Assembly (NCBI RefSeq): GCF_001665395.1
Contig: NZ_LZSG01000023.1
Span: 1 to 64,000, forward strand
Direction of reading: 5' to 3'
Source: Mycobacterium sp. 1164966.3
GTDB taxonomy: Bacteria; Actinomycetota; Actinomycetes; Mycobacteriales; Mycobacteriaceae
DNA: 64,000 nucleotides
In this document: positions 25,830-34,608 of the stretch, in pieces
Position numbering within the stretch: position 1 is the stretch's first letter
Layout of the letters: each line of letters begins with the position of its first letter
Position numbers and translations under genes: made by a program
Notes under the pieces: generated by a model
Databases searched by the model: none
What the model saw: the letters and a program-made list of their open reading frames with translations, nothing else
What the model was told of the DNA's origin: nothing

Positions 25830-26551
25830 ACCGCGTCAGGGCAGGCATTTTCAGCCTTACTCCGCCGGCGCCCGCTGACGAGGACTATTTGCGTTGGCAC
25901 TTGCTGGACCACATGCCGGAGCAATACCAGCTGCCGGGCATCGTGTACGGCCTGCGTTGGATCGCCGACGGCAGCTATCGCGGCCATCGGTTGGCCGCCG
26001 ATGGACAACTGGGCGATGTCGGCAACGCCGTTCACTATCTCGTCAGCGACCCGGTGGAGAAGACCTTCGACGACTTCGTCACCCTCGGGCGTGCGCTGCG
26101 CGAAAAAGGTCGCTTTCCCGTCAGGCGAGCATCTCTGCAAGTGGCTGGCCTGCGGCTGCTGCAGTGGCAATCCTCCCCGCGCGCACTGATTTCCGCTGAG
26201 GTGGTGCCGTTTCGGCCGCATCGCGGGGTGCTGCTGGTCGTCGAGGAATCTGTCGGAGACCGCCCGACCCAATGGTTGCGATGGCTACACGCCGAACACT
26301 ATCCGGCGCTGCTCGCAGTGCCTGGCACGGCCGGTGCGTGGACATTCGGGTCGACGAACGAATGGAACGCCGCATCGAGGGGTTGGCGAGCCGAGCCGCA
26401 ATACATCACGGTCGTCTACCTCGACGACGATCCCCTTGCGACCACCGCTGTCCTGGCCCCACTGGTCCAGGAGCGTTGGCAATCTGGTGCAGTGCGGCCG
26501 GTTTTCGCCGGACCGTTGCGGAGCATGATCAGCTGGGATGCGTGGGCGTGA
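25826..26551 (+). CDS. Duplicated EthD/dimeric-barrel-like protein
   Basis: A 241-residue protein made of two similar halves, each a ferredoxin-like unit. The first contains YLRWHLLDHMPEQYQLPGIVYG and the second WLRWLHAEHYPALLAVPGTAGAW. The recurrent W-H-x2-H-x-P/Y pattern is that of EthD-like dimeric alpha-beta barrels. No catalytic assignment is possible. It ends the overlapping operon 22337-26551 and probably works with the LLM enzyme encoded just before it. Confidence 0.7.
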   Translation: MNRVRAGIFSLTPPAPADEDYLRWHLLDHMPEQYQLPGIVYGLRWIADGSYRGHRLAADGQLGDVGNAVHYLVSDPVEKTFDDFVTLGRALREKGRFPVRRASLQVAGLRLLQWQSSPRALISAEVVPFRPHRGVLLVVEESVGDRPTQWLRWLHAEHYPALLAVPGTAGAWTFGSTNEWNAASRGWRAEPQYITVVYLDDDPLATTAVLAPLVQERWQSGAVRPVFAGPLRSMISWDAWA

Positions 26552-26808
26552 GGCGCTAGTCGAGCGTTCATCGTTGGCCCCACGAGTCACAAGATTTTGA
26601 TCGTGTGTCTTTTTGCCCGGCTCGTAGCGACAACTAGCGCGGCTTGAGAAATGCAGCACCGCAGGGCAATTCGATCCTGGCTGTCGCTACGATGCGGACA
26701 AAACGACACTCGTCTCTCGGCCGTGACTCGTGTGGCAGGTCTTGCTATGGCTCGGCACGTGAGAGGCAGACGAGTGGTGTGTCGCGGGACTTGCATCCGC
26801 CCCACCCG

Positions 26809-27840
26809 ATGAATCGTGACATCGGCGCGCACCTCTGCGATGCTGACAGCTTGGACATCTTCACTGAATGGCAGCGTGACAGTGCACAACTTCGGTGGCG
26901 GTCTACGACGCCGGCCAACGACGGACGAGAGCTCGCGATATTCAGCCGCCGATGCGGCACCCGGGGTGCGCCGGCGCTGGTGCTCGTGCACGGCTTCCCG
27001 ACGTCGAGCATTGACTATTACGCACTGACCAAAGAGCTGGGTGCCGAGTTCGACATCTTCACGCTGGATTTCCCGGGCCACGGATTGTCCGACAAGCCAC
27101 CCGAGCCGTACGTCTACTCGCTGTATGACGATGCCCGTCTGCTCGTCCACGCGATCACACAGGTGTGGCAGCTGACCGAGTACCGAATGCTCACCCACGA
27201 CCGCGGTAGCAGTGTCGGCATGATTGCGCTGGACATGTTGTGCGCCCAGGGACCGCCGGCCGCACCCGTCGACGTCATCATCACGAACGCCAACATCTAT
27301 CTCCCGCTGTCGAATCTCACAGTGTTCCAGACCATGCTGCTCGACCCGGCGACCGCCCGAAGTACTGCTGCGGCAACGACTCCGGACGCTCTGGCGGCCG
27401 GTCTCGGGATGACCACCTTCATGCCCCGCCGGACGCCGGACGACCCGGAGATCGCCGCATTGGCGAAAAGCTTTGCGCACAACGACGGGATCCGGGTGCT
27501 GCCCGACATCATCCAATACCTCAACGAGCGCGCTGCCGACGAAACCAGTTGGCTCGAAGCGCTTTCCAAGCTCTCTGTCAATACCACGGTGGTATGGGGC
27601 ATACACGACAACGTCTCGCCGCTGAGAGTCCCGAACTATGTGTGGCATACCTACCTGAAGGACAAACCCGGCCGCAACCGCTATTGGGTGCTGCCGACAG
27701 CCGATCACTATTTACAATGCGACGCTCCCAGGCAATTGGCCGACATCGTGCGGCTGACGGCTAAGGGTGAGGACATTCCGCTGCAGACCCTCGGGAACCG
27801 GCCCGAAGGCGCCCTACTGGTCGATTTCAGCGCGCCATAG
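26809..27840 (+). CDS. Alpha/beta-hydrolase, epoxide hydrolase/haloalkane dehalogenase type
   Basis: A 343-residue alpha/beta-hydrolase. The oxyanion motif HGFP (His61) and nucleophile elbow LTHDRGSS with Asp131 as nucleophile place it with epoxide hydrolases and haloalkane dehalogenases rather than esterases. The catalytic acid is likely Asp in WGIHDNVSP and the base His in TADHYLQC. The start at 26809 (MNRDIGAH) is chosen because the frame upstream has no family-like sequence. The substrate is unknown. It is convergent with the binding-protein gene, only 8 nt away. Confidence 0.85.
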   Translation: MNRDIGAHLCDADSLDIFTEWQRDSAQLRWRSTTPANDGRELAIFSRRCGTRGAPALVLVHGFPTSSIDYYALTKELGAEFDIFTLDFPGHGLSDKPPEPYVYSLYDDARLLVHAITQVWQLTEYRMLTHDRGSSVGMIALDMLCAQGPPAAPVDVIITNANIYLPLSNLTVFQTMLLDPATARSTAAATTPDALAAGLGMTTFMPRRTPDDPEIAALAKSFAHNDGIRVLPDIIQYLNERAADETSWLEALSKLSVNTTVVWGIHDNVSPLRVPNYVWHTYLKDKPGRNRYWVLPTADHYLQCDAPRQLADIVRLTAKGEDIPLQTLGNRPEGALLVDFSAP

Positions 27841-27848
27841 GCGAGCAG

Positions 27849-28961
27849 CTACTCCTCGCCGAAGCGGTCGACAAGATGGGAGGTGACGCCGTCGGCGTCA
27901 AGCCGACGTGCCACCAGGTAACCCGCGCCCATCCACGCTCGTCGGGTCCAGTTGCCGAACGACACCCGCGTTCCGGGCGCCCCGGATGCGGCCGGCATCA
28001 TCTTCACCCGTTCGAGCGCCTCCTTGACCCCACGCGGACTCAACGGGTGCGCATCTGACAGCGCCCGCAACAAGGTGCACGCAACATCGCGATTGACCAC
28101 GGGCACACACCATTCCGGTCGCCGGCCATACACCTGGTGGTACTCGTCGAGGAACTTTTGTCCGACAGTGTTGCCCTCGTCGTACTGGTCCACCCCGACC
28201 CAGCCCATGAACGCGTTCCACATCACCGGGTTGAGCCAAGCGTTCTGGAAGGCGGTGCCGCAGAACCGTGGCGGGTCCCACCCCAGCTCCTGTAGAGCGG
28301 GATTGATGAACACGATGCCGAAACCGAAACCGCAATGCACCAATGCCTGTGCCTTGGCATCGTGAAGGGACTGCACGGCCGCCGTCACATCTTGGGCCGT
28401 CTGCGGGATCGCTGCCTCCGCGACGATACGAATCCCCTTGCGCCTACTGGCTTCCCGGAAGTTCTTCAGATAGGTCTCCCCGACCAAAGACTGCTCGACG
28501 AGCACGCCCACCTCCGAGTGCCCGCCCTTAGCCAGCAGGTCCGACCAGAAGATCGGCTCGTCCGTATGTGAACCCATCGGAAAAGAGAAGAACCATTCGC
28601 CGAGCGCGACGTCGGATCCCGTCACGCTGATGCAAGGAACCTTGAAACGCTCCGCGATCGCTTCCCGGGTAGGGATCGCGTTGTCACCGATATTCGGGCC
28701 GAACACGGCCAGGCACCCCTCGTCGCAGAGTTCGCCGTAGGCATCGATCACCGCCTTCACCGATCCCTTGGGCAGGCCCTCGACCTCGCGGTAGATGATC
28801 TCGATCGGCCGATCGATCAGCCCGCGATCGATCGCTTGCTTGAACACAAGATCGAACGGTTGAGTCAGGTCTTCGAAGTAACTCTTCGGGAAGAACTCGG
28901 GCAGCCGAAAGTCCATCAGATACCCGATTTTGATTGGCTGAGCAGTACTTTCGTACGACAA
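27849..28961 (-). CDS. Type 1 periplasmic-binding-fold protein without signal peptide
   Basis: A 370-residue Leu/Ile/Val-binding-protein-type receptor (peripla_BP_6 fold). It begins IKIGYLMDFRLPEFFPK, then has AVFGPNIGDNAIPTREA, VPCISVTGSD and the second lobe VGVLVEQSLVGETY. There is no signal peptide or lipobox: the protein begins MSYESTAQP directly before the first strand. It therefore probably stays in the cytosol and may be a ligand sensor or enzyme partner. No ABC permease is nearby. The start is TTG with AAGGAGA 8 nt upstream. The 18-bp motif lies 30 nt upstream of the start. Confidence 0.8.
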   Translation of the reverse strand: MSYESTAQPIKIGYLMDFRLPEFFPKSYFEDLTQPFDLVFKQAIDRGLIDRPIEIIYREVEGLPKGSVKAVIDAYGELCDEGCLAVFGPNIGDNAIPTREAIAERFKVPCISVTGSDVALGEWFFSFPMGSHTDEPIFWSDLLAKGGHSEVGVLVEQSLVGETYLKNFREASRRKGIRIVAEAAIPQTAQDVTAAVQSLHDAKAQALVHCGFGFGIVFINPALQELGWDPPRFCGTAFQNAWLNPVMWNAFMGWVGVDQYDEGNTVGQKFLDEYHQVYGRRPEWCVPVVNRDVACTLLRALSDAHPLSPRGVKEALERVKMMPAASGAPGTRVSFGNWTRRAWMGAGYLVARRLDADGVTSHLVDRFGEE

Positions 28962-28990
28962 GGTGTCTGTCTCCTTGGGAACGGCGACGC

Positions 28991-29008
28991 AACCAAACGT
29001 TTGTTCTG
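28991..29008 (-). promoter_or_regulatory. 18-bp regulatory motif, site 1
   Basis: AACCAAACGTTTGTTCTG, with a perfect core palindrome CAAACGTTTG at 28994-29003. It lies 30 nt upstream of the binding-protein start and directly after the P450 stop. It differs from the site at 33378 at only one of 18 positions, which suggests one regulator and an internal promoter here. Confidence 0.6.
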
Positions 29009-30196
29009 TTAGCCAGTGAACACCGGCAGCTTCGACCAGCCCCGCACACTGGACGTATGGGCCTTACTGGCGTTGGCGTAGTCGACTTCCCAGTCGGGCC
29101 AGCGTTTGATGACCTCTTCCAGCACCACCCGCGCCTGCATACGCGCCAATGCTGAGCCCAGACAGAAGTGCAGCCCATGCCCGAAGCTCAGATGCGGTGC
29201 GCCGCGGTGGATGTCGAACTTGTCGGGGTCGGGAAATTTGCGCTCGTCGCGGTTGGCTGATCCGTTGATCAGCAACATGATCGAACCTTCCGGGACCGTC
29301 GTGCCACGGCATTCGATGTCGCGAGCGACATGGCGCGCCTGCACGGGCGACGGCGCCTCGTAGCGCAGCACCTCCTCGATCGCCATCGGAATCAGGGCCT
29401 GATTAGCGACGATCTCGCGACGCTGATCGGGATGCTCGGCCAGCAGTTGCCCCATGAAGCCGATCAGTCGCGTCGTGGTCTCGTTACCGGCCCCGGCGAT
29501 CATGCTCGTATACAGCAAAACCTCCGACCGGCTCAGCCGCCGAGTCCCGTCGTCGTCCTCGATCTCGGCGTTCAGCAGCTGAGTCATCAGGTCATCGGAG
29601 GGATGGTCGACCCGCCAATCGATGTACTCGGCGAACATCTCGTGACTGTGCTCCAGGAAGTCCTTCGGGACGGCCCGAAAAGTCCCCTCGGACAAGGTGA
29701 TCTGACGGCCACCACGATCACGGATCGCTTCCTGATTCTGTTCGGGGATGCCGAGCAGGTAGCCGATGGTGCGCATCGGGACCATCGCGCCGATGTTCTC
29801 GATGAAGTCGAACCGGCCTGAGCCCACCAACGGGTCGAGCGCACGCACACAGAAATCACGCGTCAGCGGCTCGATCGCCTCCATCCGGCGCGGCGTGAAA
29901 ACCCTTGACAGGACCCGGCGATGCATATCATGAATCGGCGGGTCCTCGAAAAGGATGACGCCGGGCGGCAAGTCGATACCGCTCATGATGATGTCCATGG
30001 TGGTACCCCGGCCCGAGCGGTAGACCTCCCAATTCGTCAGCTCGTGCGACACGTCCTCATACCGGCTCATCGCGTAGAAGTTGTACTTGTCGTTGTGGTA
30101 CAGCGGCGCTTCGTCACGAAGCCGCTTCCAGATCGGGTACGGATCGTCGTCGATGCCGAAATCGAAAGGGTCGTAATAAAGTTCAGTGGTGGTCAT
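29009..30196 (-). CDS. Cytochrome P450 (second)
   Basis: A 395-residue soluble P450. The I-helix GAGNETTTRL, K-helix EEVLRYEAP and haem loop FGHGLHFCLG with Cys345 are complete. The family type resembles mycobacterial steroid/fatty-acid P450s, but the substrate cannot be read from sequence. The start overlaps the stop of the LLM gene (ATGA), so it is translated from the same message. It is in the minus-strand block 33364-27849 with two LLM enzymes, a diaminopentanoate-dehydrogenase-like enzyme and the binding protein. Confidence 0.93.
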   Translation of the reverse strand: MTTTELYYDPFDFGIDDDPYPIWKRLRDEAPLYHNDKYNFYAMSRYEDVSHELTNWEVYRSGRGTTMDIIMSGIDLPPGVILFEDPPIHDMHRRVLSRVFTPRRMEAIEPLTRDFCVRALDPLVGSGRFDFIENIGAMVPMRTIGYLLGIPEQNQEAIRDRGGRQITLSEGTFRAVPKDFLEHSHEMFAEYIDWRVDHPSDDLMTQLLNAEIEDDDGTRRLSRSEVLLYTSMIAGAGNETTTRLIGFMGQLLAEHPDQRREIVANQALIPMAIEEVLRYEAPSPVQARHVARDIECRGTTVPEGSIMLLINGSANRDERKFPDPDKFDIHRGAPHLSFGHGLHFCLGSALARMQARVVLEEVIKRWPDWEVDYANASKAHTSSVRGWSKLPVFTG

Positions 30197-31227
30197 GGCT
30201 TCGTCCCAGTCTCCGACAACAACGCGTTGAACGCGTCGTCCGTTGGTGGTTGCGAGCGGGCGGCCTCGGGCAACACGACCTCACCAACGCGTTTGAGATA
30301 GGGCCAGGCGATTTCCGGTGGCAAGCCACCACACAACGGCGACAGCGTCAGCATCTTGCCGGCGCGAACACGCGAGATCGCTTCCGACGTCGAGATGATT
30401 ACGTGCGACGACGATGCTTCCCGCAGCTCGTCGACGCTGGCCACGTGGGAGAACCCGGCCGACGTCTCGTTGCCCGGATTCCATTCGGCATAGGCGCGCG
30501 CGTCGTGCAGCAGATACTCGCCTAGCTCCGACCACGCCTGGTCCACGTCGTCGGCGACGAAGGTGGCCGAAGGCGTGTTGCGGTCGGGAAAGAATGCCGC
30601 GCCCGGCTGATAGCCGTGCTTGCGGCAGGACTCCTCGTAGGCTTCCCGCATACCCGGGATATTCGCGTTGGCCAACATCCCCAGGCCGTACCGGCCCGCC
30701 CTTCGAGCCGCTGCCAGGCTGCCACCGCCCCACATCAGCCCCGGCCCACCGGGAGTGAGCGGCAGCGGTGTCACCATGATCTGTCGTCCGTCTTCAACGA
30801 CGGTTTCGCCCGCGAGCAGCCGGCGCAGCAGGCCGAGCTTCTGGTCGGCTAGGCGCCCACGGTCACTCAGCGACAGGCCGAAGATGTCGTACTCCTCGGG
30901 TCGATACCCCAGGGCCAGGATGTACGACGCCCGCCCGCCGCTGAGGATGTCGAGGATGGACATGTCCTCGGCGAGGCGTACCGGGTCGTAGAACGGCAGA
31001 ATCAGGATCAGGCTCAGCGCCAACCGCTGCGTACGGGACGCGATCGCCGAAGCCAATAACAACGGAGCAGGCAAGTAGCCGTCGTCGGATCCGTGGTGCT
31101 CGCACAACACAGCTGCCAGGCCACCATGATCCTCGGCCCATGCGCACATCTCGGGAACCGCCGCATACAACGCGGCCGGCGGCGCCCCCGACGCGGGGGC
31201 TCGCATGTCGAAGCGCATTATGTACAA
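30193..31227 (-). CDS. LLM-class flavin/F420-dependent oxidoreductase (copy 2)
   Basis: A 344-residue TIM-barrel LLM enzyme. It begins MYIMRFDMRAP, matching the start MFTLRFDMRAP of its paralogue at 32390-33364, so the TTG at 31227 is preferred over the internal ATG at 31218. Typical segments are LCEHHGSDDGYLPAP, LILPFYDPVRLAEDMSILD and LMWGGGSLAAARRAG. The substrate is unknown. The regulatory motif lies 16 nt upstream, and the gene is coupled to the P450 by a 4-nt overlap. Confidence 0.87.
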   Translation of the reverse strand: MYIMRFDMRAPASGAPPAALYAAVPEMCAWAEDHGGLAAVLCEHHGSDDGYLPAPLLLASAIASRTQRLALSLILILPFYDPVRLAEDMSILDILSGGRASYILALGYRPEEYDIFGLSLSDRGRLADQKLGLLRRLLAGETVVEDGRQIMVTPLPLTPGGPGLMWGGGSLAAARRAGRYGLGMLANANIPGMREAYEESCRKHGYQPGAAFFPDRNTPSATFVADDVDQAWSELGEYLLHDARAYAEWNPGNETSAGFSHVASVDELREASSSHVIISTSEAISRVRAGKMLTLSPLCGGLPPEIAWPYLKRVGEVVLPEAARSQPPTDDAFNALLSETGTKP

Positions 31228-31242
31228 CTGAACTCCCTAGCC

Positions 31243-31260
31243 AACCTAATATTTGTCTCA
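31243..31260 (-). promoter_or_regulatory. 18-bp regulatory motif, site 2 (diverged)
   Basis: AACCTAATATTTGTCTCA, 16 nt upstream of the LLM copy 2 start. It aligns without gaps with sites 1 and 3 over the first half (AACCTAA) and TTTGT, and is degenerate at the right end. Weaker than the other two. Confidence 0.45.
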
Positions 31261-31288
31261 GTACGCTACGTCCCATTCAAGATCGCAG

Positions 31289-32377
31289 TCAACGATCAAA
31301 GACGTGCCGCGGCAGCGTCGTCGGGATATTCAGCGAGCTGAGCAGCCCGGGAGCCGCGCCGACGACGTACGGGATCGCGTTGACCACCCGCATCGCCGTG
31401 GACGTCATCGCCGCATGTCCGGCACCGTGACCCACTGCCTCGCCCAGGGTCATCACACAGTGGATGTCGGGATCGCCTTCGATGTCGACCCGATAGGTCG
31501 CGTCGGCGTCCGAGGTCGGCCAGGCCGGTGCGACGTCGCGGGCCATCCGGATGACGTGCTCGATCACGATGGCCTCGCGGCCGTTGACCACGCCGGCGGC
31601 CCGGGTGCGCACCGCACCGCAGGTGCCTGCCTCAACGGTGCCGAATGCGACCTCGATGTCCCGATCGGTCAGCTCCCGGTCGAAGGAACTCTGCACTCGC
31701 TCCACCTCGACATCGAGGCCCCTGGCGATCAGGTATATCGGTGCCTTCCAGGCCATCTCGATAAAACCGGGAGTCTTCATCATGGGTTCGAAATCCAGTG
31801 GGCGACCGAACCCCATACCGTTCATCATCACGTCGGCCACCGGGTAGTGGTCGTTGAGGGCGATCTCGCTGGCCGTGATGCTGCGGATGTGCTTCGACTG
31901 GGTCGCCATCAGCAGCGCGAGTTGATCGGAGGCGAAACCGGGAAAGATGCCCGAGCCGTAGAACGATGCTCCTCCGGCCTGGGCTGCCGCCTCGAGCTGG
32001 TTGCGCCAGTCGGGCGCGAAATACGACGGCGGGTACACCAGGCTCGTCGACGTCGTCGACACGACGTTGATGCCCGCCTGCAACAGCCGGATGTAGTCAG
32101 GCACTGCGGCCCCGTCGCGCTCGGGACCGCTGGCGGCGTAGACCACACAGTCGGGCGCCAGGGCGATCAGCGCGTTGGCGTCATTGGTGGCGCGCAGCCC
32201 GATCGGTTGGCCGCAGGTCAGCTCGCCGGCGTCCTTGCCGACCTTGTCAGGCGAATGCACCCATACGCCAACGAGTTCCAGATCCGGTCGGCGGCCAATG
32301 GCGTCGATCGCGATCGATCCGACTCCCCCGGTGGACCACACCACGGTACGCAGCGGCTTCTCCGGGTTCGAAGGCAC
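31289..32377 (-). CDS. NAD(P)-dependent dehydrogenase, diaminopentanoate-dehydrogenase-like (copy 2)
   Basis: A ~362-residue member of the same family as 20279-21343 and 33503-34597. The Rossmann motif VVWSTGGVGSIAIDAI is followed by [33 protein letters not shown] and GIFPGFASDQLAL. It is very close to the copy at 33503 (same [13 protein letters not shown] and AASGPERD words). A GTG at 32386 is in frame, but the AAGGAG overlaps it; GTG at 32377, 8 nt after that site, is preferred. It starts 12 nt after the stop of the LLM copy 3 gene. Confidence 0.83.
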   Translation of the reverse strand: MPSNPEKPLRTVVWSTGGVGSIAIDAIGRRPDLELVGVWVHSPDKVGKDAGELTCGQPIGLRATNDANALIALAPDCVVYAASGPERDGAAVPDYIRLLQAGINVVSTTSTSLVYPPSYFAPDWRNQLEAAAQAGGASFYGSGIFPGFASDQLALLMATQSKHIRSITASEIALNDHYPVADVMMNGMGFGRPLDFEPMMKTPGFIEMAWKAPIYLIARGLDVEVERVQSSFDRELTDRDIEVAFGTVEAGTCGAVRTRAAGVVNGREAIVIEHVIRMARDVAPAWPTSDADATYRVDIEGDPDIHCVMTLGEAVGHGAGHAAMTSTAMRVVNAIPYVVGAAPGLLSSLNIPTTLPRHVFDR

Positions 32378-32389
32378 AATCAACACTCC

Positions 32390-33364
32390 TTATTCGTGGG
32401 CTCGGGCTGCGGCGTCCACGGCACGTTGCAGGTATGGCCACGCTGTGTCGGGTGGAAGTCCGCCGCACAGCGGATGCAGCGGCAGCGGTTTGCCGCTCCG
32501 CACGTAATCGGTCGCCTCGTCGAAGGTCAGGATGCGGTATGGGCCGTTCTCCGCGCGTAGTGCGGCCACGGTCTCGGCCCGCGTGATGCTAGCGACCGAG
32601 TCGTCGTGCGGCCTGTACGAAGCCGCCGTCATTGCGTCGTGCAGCAGGTGCGGCCCCAACAGCTGCCATGCCTCGTCGACGTCGTCGGATACGAAAACTG
32701 TTGTCGGAGCGCCCTTCCCGGGGAACTGAATGACACCGGGCTCATGCCCGTGCGCGCGGCACCGCGCTTCGTAGTACTCCTTCAAACCGGGCAGGTCGGT
32801 CTGCGAGACGAACCCGAGTCCGAAGGTGCCGGCGCGGCGAGCCGCGGCCTTGCTGCCACCGGCGATCAGGATCAGCGGCCCATTGGGCGACGCGCACGCT
32901 GGGGTGACGCGGACCCGTCGGCCCCGAAGCTGGACGGACTCACCGCGCAGTAACGGGCCCAGCACCGCCAGGATCTCGCCGGCCACCCGACCGCGGGTGG
33001 CCATGTCGATGCCGAAGTGGTCATACTCCTCGGCCCGATGACCCACCCCGAACACATAGGACACTCGGCCCCGGCTGATCAGGTCCAGCACACTCATCTC
33101 TTCGCAAAGCCGCACCGGGTCCCACAACGGAATCGGCACCGCGGCCAGCAGTATCGCCAAGCTTCGCGTCCTGGCCGCGATCGCTGAGGCCAGCGTCAGC
33201 GGCGCCGGTAGATGGCTGTCATCGGTGCCGTGGTGCTCGGACAGGATGGCCAGGACGGCACCGCGTGTCTCCGCCCAGCTGCACATGGCGATGGCCGCGG
33301 CGTAGAGATCCGCGACGGGCCCGGCCCAGTCGGGAGCACGCATGTCGAACCTGAGCGTGAACAT
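32390..33364 (-). CDS. LLM-class flavin/F420-dependent oxidoreductase (copy 3)
   Basis: A 324-residue LLM enzyme paralogous to copy 2: MFTLRFDMRAP, ILSEHHGTDDSHLPAP, PLWDPVRLCEEMSVLD, VSYVFGVGHRAEEYDHFGID and LILIAGGSKAAARRAG. The reading frame is open far upstream, antisense to the next gene, but the LLM domain begins at the ATG at 33364. It is the first gene of the minus-strand block running to 27849, with the regulatory motif 14 nt upstream. The duplication of LLM and dehydrogenase genes here suggests amplification of a two-enzyme unit. Confidence 0.87.
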   Translation of the reverse strand: MFTLRFDMRAPDWAGPVADLYAAAIAMCSWAETRGAVLAILSEHHGTDDSHLPAPLTLASAIAARTRSLAILLAAVPIPLWDPVRLCEEMSVLDLISRGRVSYVFGVGHRAEEYDHFGIDMATRGRVAGEILAVLGPLLRGESVQLRGRRVRVTPACASPNGPLILIAGGSKAAARRAGTFGLGFVSQTDLPGLKEYYEARCRAHGHEPGVIQFPGKGAPTTVFVSDDVDEAWQLLGPHLLHDAMTAASYRPHDDSVASITRAETVAALRAENGPYRILTFDEATDYVRSGKPLPLHPLCGGLPPDTAWPYLQRAVDAAARAHE

Positions 33365-33377
33365 ACCCAGGCAGAGT

Positions 33378-33395
33378 AACCTAACGTTTGTTCTG
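33378..33395. promoter_or_regulatory. 18-bp regulatory motif, site 3, in divergent region
   Basis: AACCTAACGTTTGTTCTG, 14 nt upstream of LLM copy 3 and in the 138-nt gap shared with the divergent dehydrogenase copy 3. It is 17/18 identical to site 1. It probably controls both directions. Confidence 0.6.
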
Positions 33396-33502
33396 CGTAT
33401 GGTTGACTCGCGGGTCGGCCGCAGTAGACGGCCCGAGCTGCGCGTCGCAAGTATCGGGTTGGCCACTGCCGCTTCGCTTTTCGAGATCTGAGGAGGAGCA
33501 CC

Positions 33503-34597
33503 ATGGCATACCGAGTGGTGGTGTGGGCGACGGGCGGCATCGGATCGATCGCCATCAGCACCATCCAACGGCGTCGCGACCTGGAACTTGTGGGGGTGTG
33601 GGTACACGCGCAGGACAAGGTCGGAAAGGATGCCGGTGAATTGGCCAACGGCGAGCCGATCGGTCTGGCCGCCACCAATGACGCCGACGCGCTCATCGCC
33701 CTGAAGCCAGACTGCGTGGTCTATGCGGCCAGCGGCCCCGAACGTGACGCGCTGGCCATCCCCGACTACGTCAAGCTGCTCGAAGCCGGGATCAACGTCG
33801 TCACCACCAGCACCACCCGCCTGGTCAACCCGCACGCCTACCAACCGGCCGAGTGGCGCGACCAGTTGGCCGCCGCGGCCAAGCAGGGTCAGGTGTCGTT
33901 GTATGCGTCGGGAATCGAACCGGGCTTCGCCGCCGACTACCTGCCGCTGGTGCTGTCCACGCAGTCGTCGACGATCGAAAAGATCCACGCATTCGAGATC
34001 GGCCTGTACGACGACTACGGGGTCCCCGACATCATGAGCGACGCGTTGGGATTTGGCCGGCCGCTGGATTACCAGCCATGGATCGGCTTTCCGGGAGCGA
34101 TTGCCGGCGAGTGGCAGGGGCAGATCCGGTTGATCGCCGACGCGCTCGGCGTCGAGGTGTCCGAAGTGCGTGAGGGATTCGATCGCGCCGTCACCAACCG
34201 GACGCTGGAAGTCGCGATGGGCACTGTCGAGGCCGGGACTTGCGGCGCCCTGCGTATGCAGGCGATCGGGGTGGTCGACGGCCGCGACGCCATCGTCATC
34301 GAACACGTCACCCGGCTCGCGCACGACGTCGCCCCCGACTGGCCCACTGGGATCGGCGATCTGTCGTATCGCATCGTGATCAGTGGTGATCCCGACATCG
34401 ACTGCACGCTGGCCGCCACGCTCAAGGATCCACGCCGGGCCGGTATCCCGGGGATGAGCTCGGGAGCCGGCGCCATGGTCGCGACCGCGATGCGCGTCGT
34501 CAACGCCGTGCCCTATGTCGTCGACGCACCACCCGGGCTGCTCAGTTCGGTGGATCTGCCCCTGACGATTCCGAAAGGCGCGTTCGTCGGCGGTTAA
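33503..34597 (+). CDS. NAD(P)-dependent dehydrogenase, diaminopentanoate-dehydrogenase-like (copy 3)
   Basis: A 364-residue Rossmann-fold dehydrogenase: [66 protein letters not shown] and C-terminal [29 protein letters not shown] lies 7 nt upstream of the ATG. It is divergent from the block that carries copy 2, and the two copies are more alike to each other than to copy 1, so a local duplication with inversion is likely. The substrate is not known. Confidence 0.83.
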   Translation: MAYRVVVWATGGIGSIAISTIQRRRDLELVGVWVHAQDKVGKDAGELANGEPIGLAATNDADALIALKPDCVVYAASGPERDALAIPDYVKLLEAGINVVTTSTTRLVNPHAYQPAEWRDQLAAAAKQGQVSLYASGIEPGFAADYLPLVLSTQSSTIEKIHAFEIGLYDDYGVPDIMSDALGFGRPLDYQPWIGFPGAIAGEWQGQIRLIADALGVEVSEVREGFDRAVTNRTLEVAMGTVEAGTCGALRMQAIGVVDGRDAIVIEHVTRLAHDVAPDWPTGIGDLSYRIVISGDPDIDCTLAATLKDPRRAGIPGMSSGAGAMVATAMRVVNAVPYVVDAPPGLLSSVDLPLTIPKGAFVGG

Positions 34598-34608
34598 AGT
34601 GGTTGCTC

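Noticed and set aside
31253..32560. A 435-codon plus-strand frame opposite dehydrogenase copy 2
   Set aside because: Antisense shadow of a clear family gene; no homology features.
33378..33395. KstR or KstR2 operator
   Set aside because: The spacing of AAC and GTT halves does not match the KstR consensus as I know it, so I did not name a regulator.
33365..34324. Upstream extension of LLM copy 3 to 644 residues on the minus strand
   Set aside because: It is antisense to the dehydrogenase copy 3 and the LLM family begins at the ATG at 33364.
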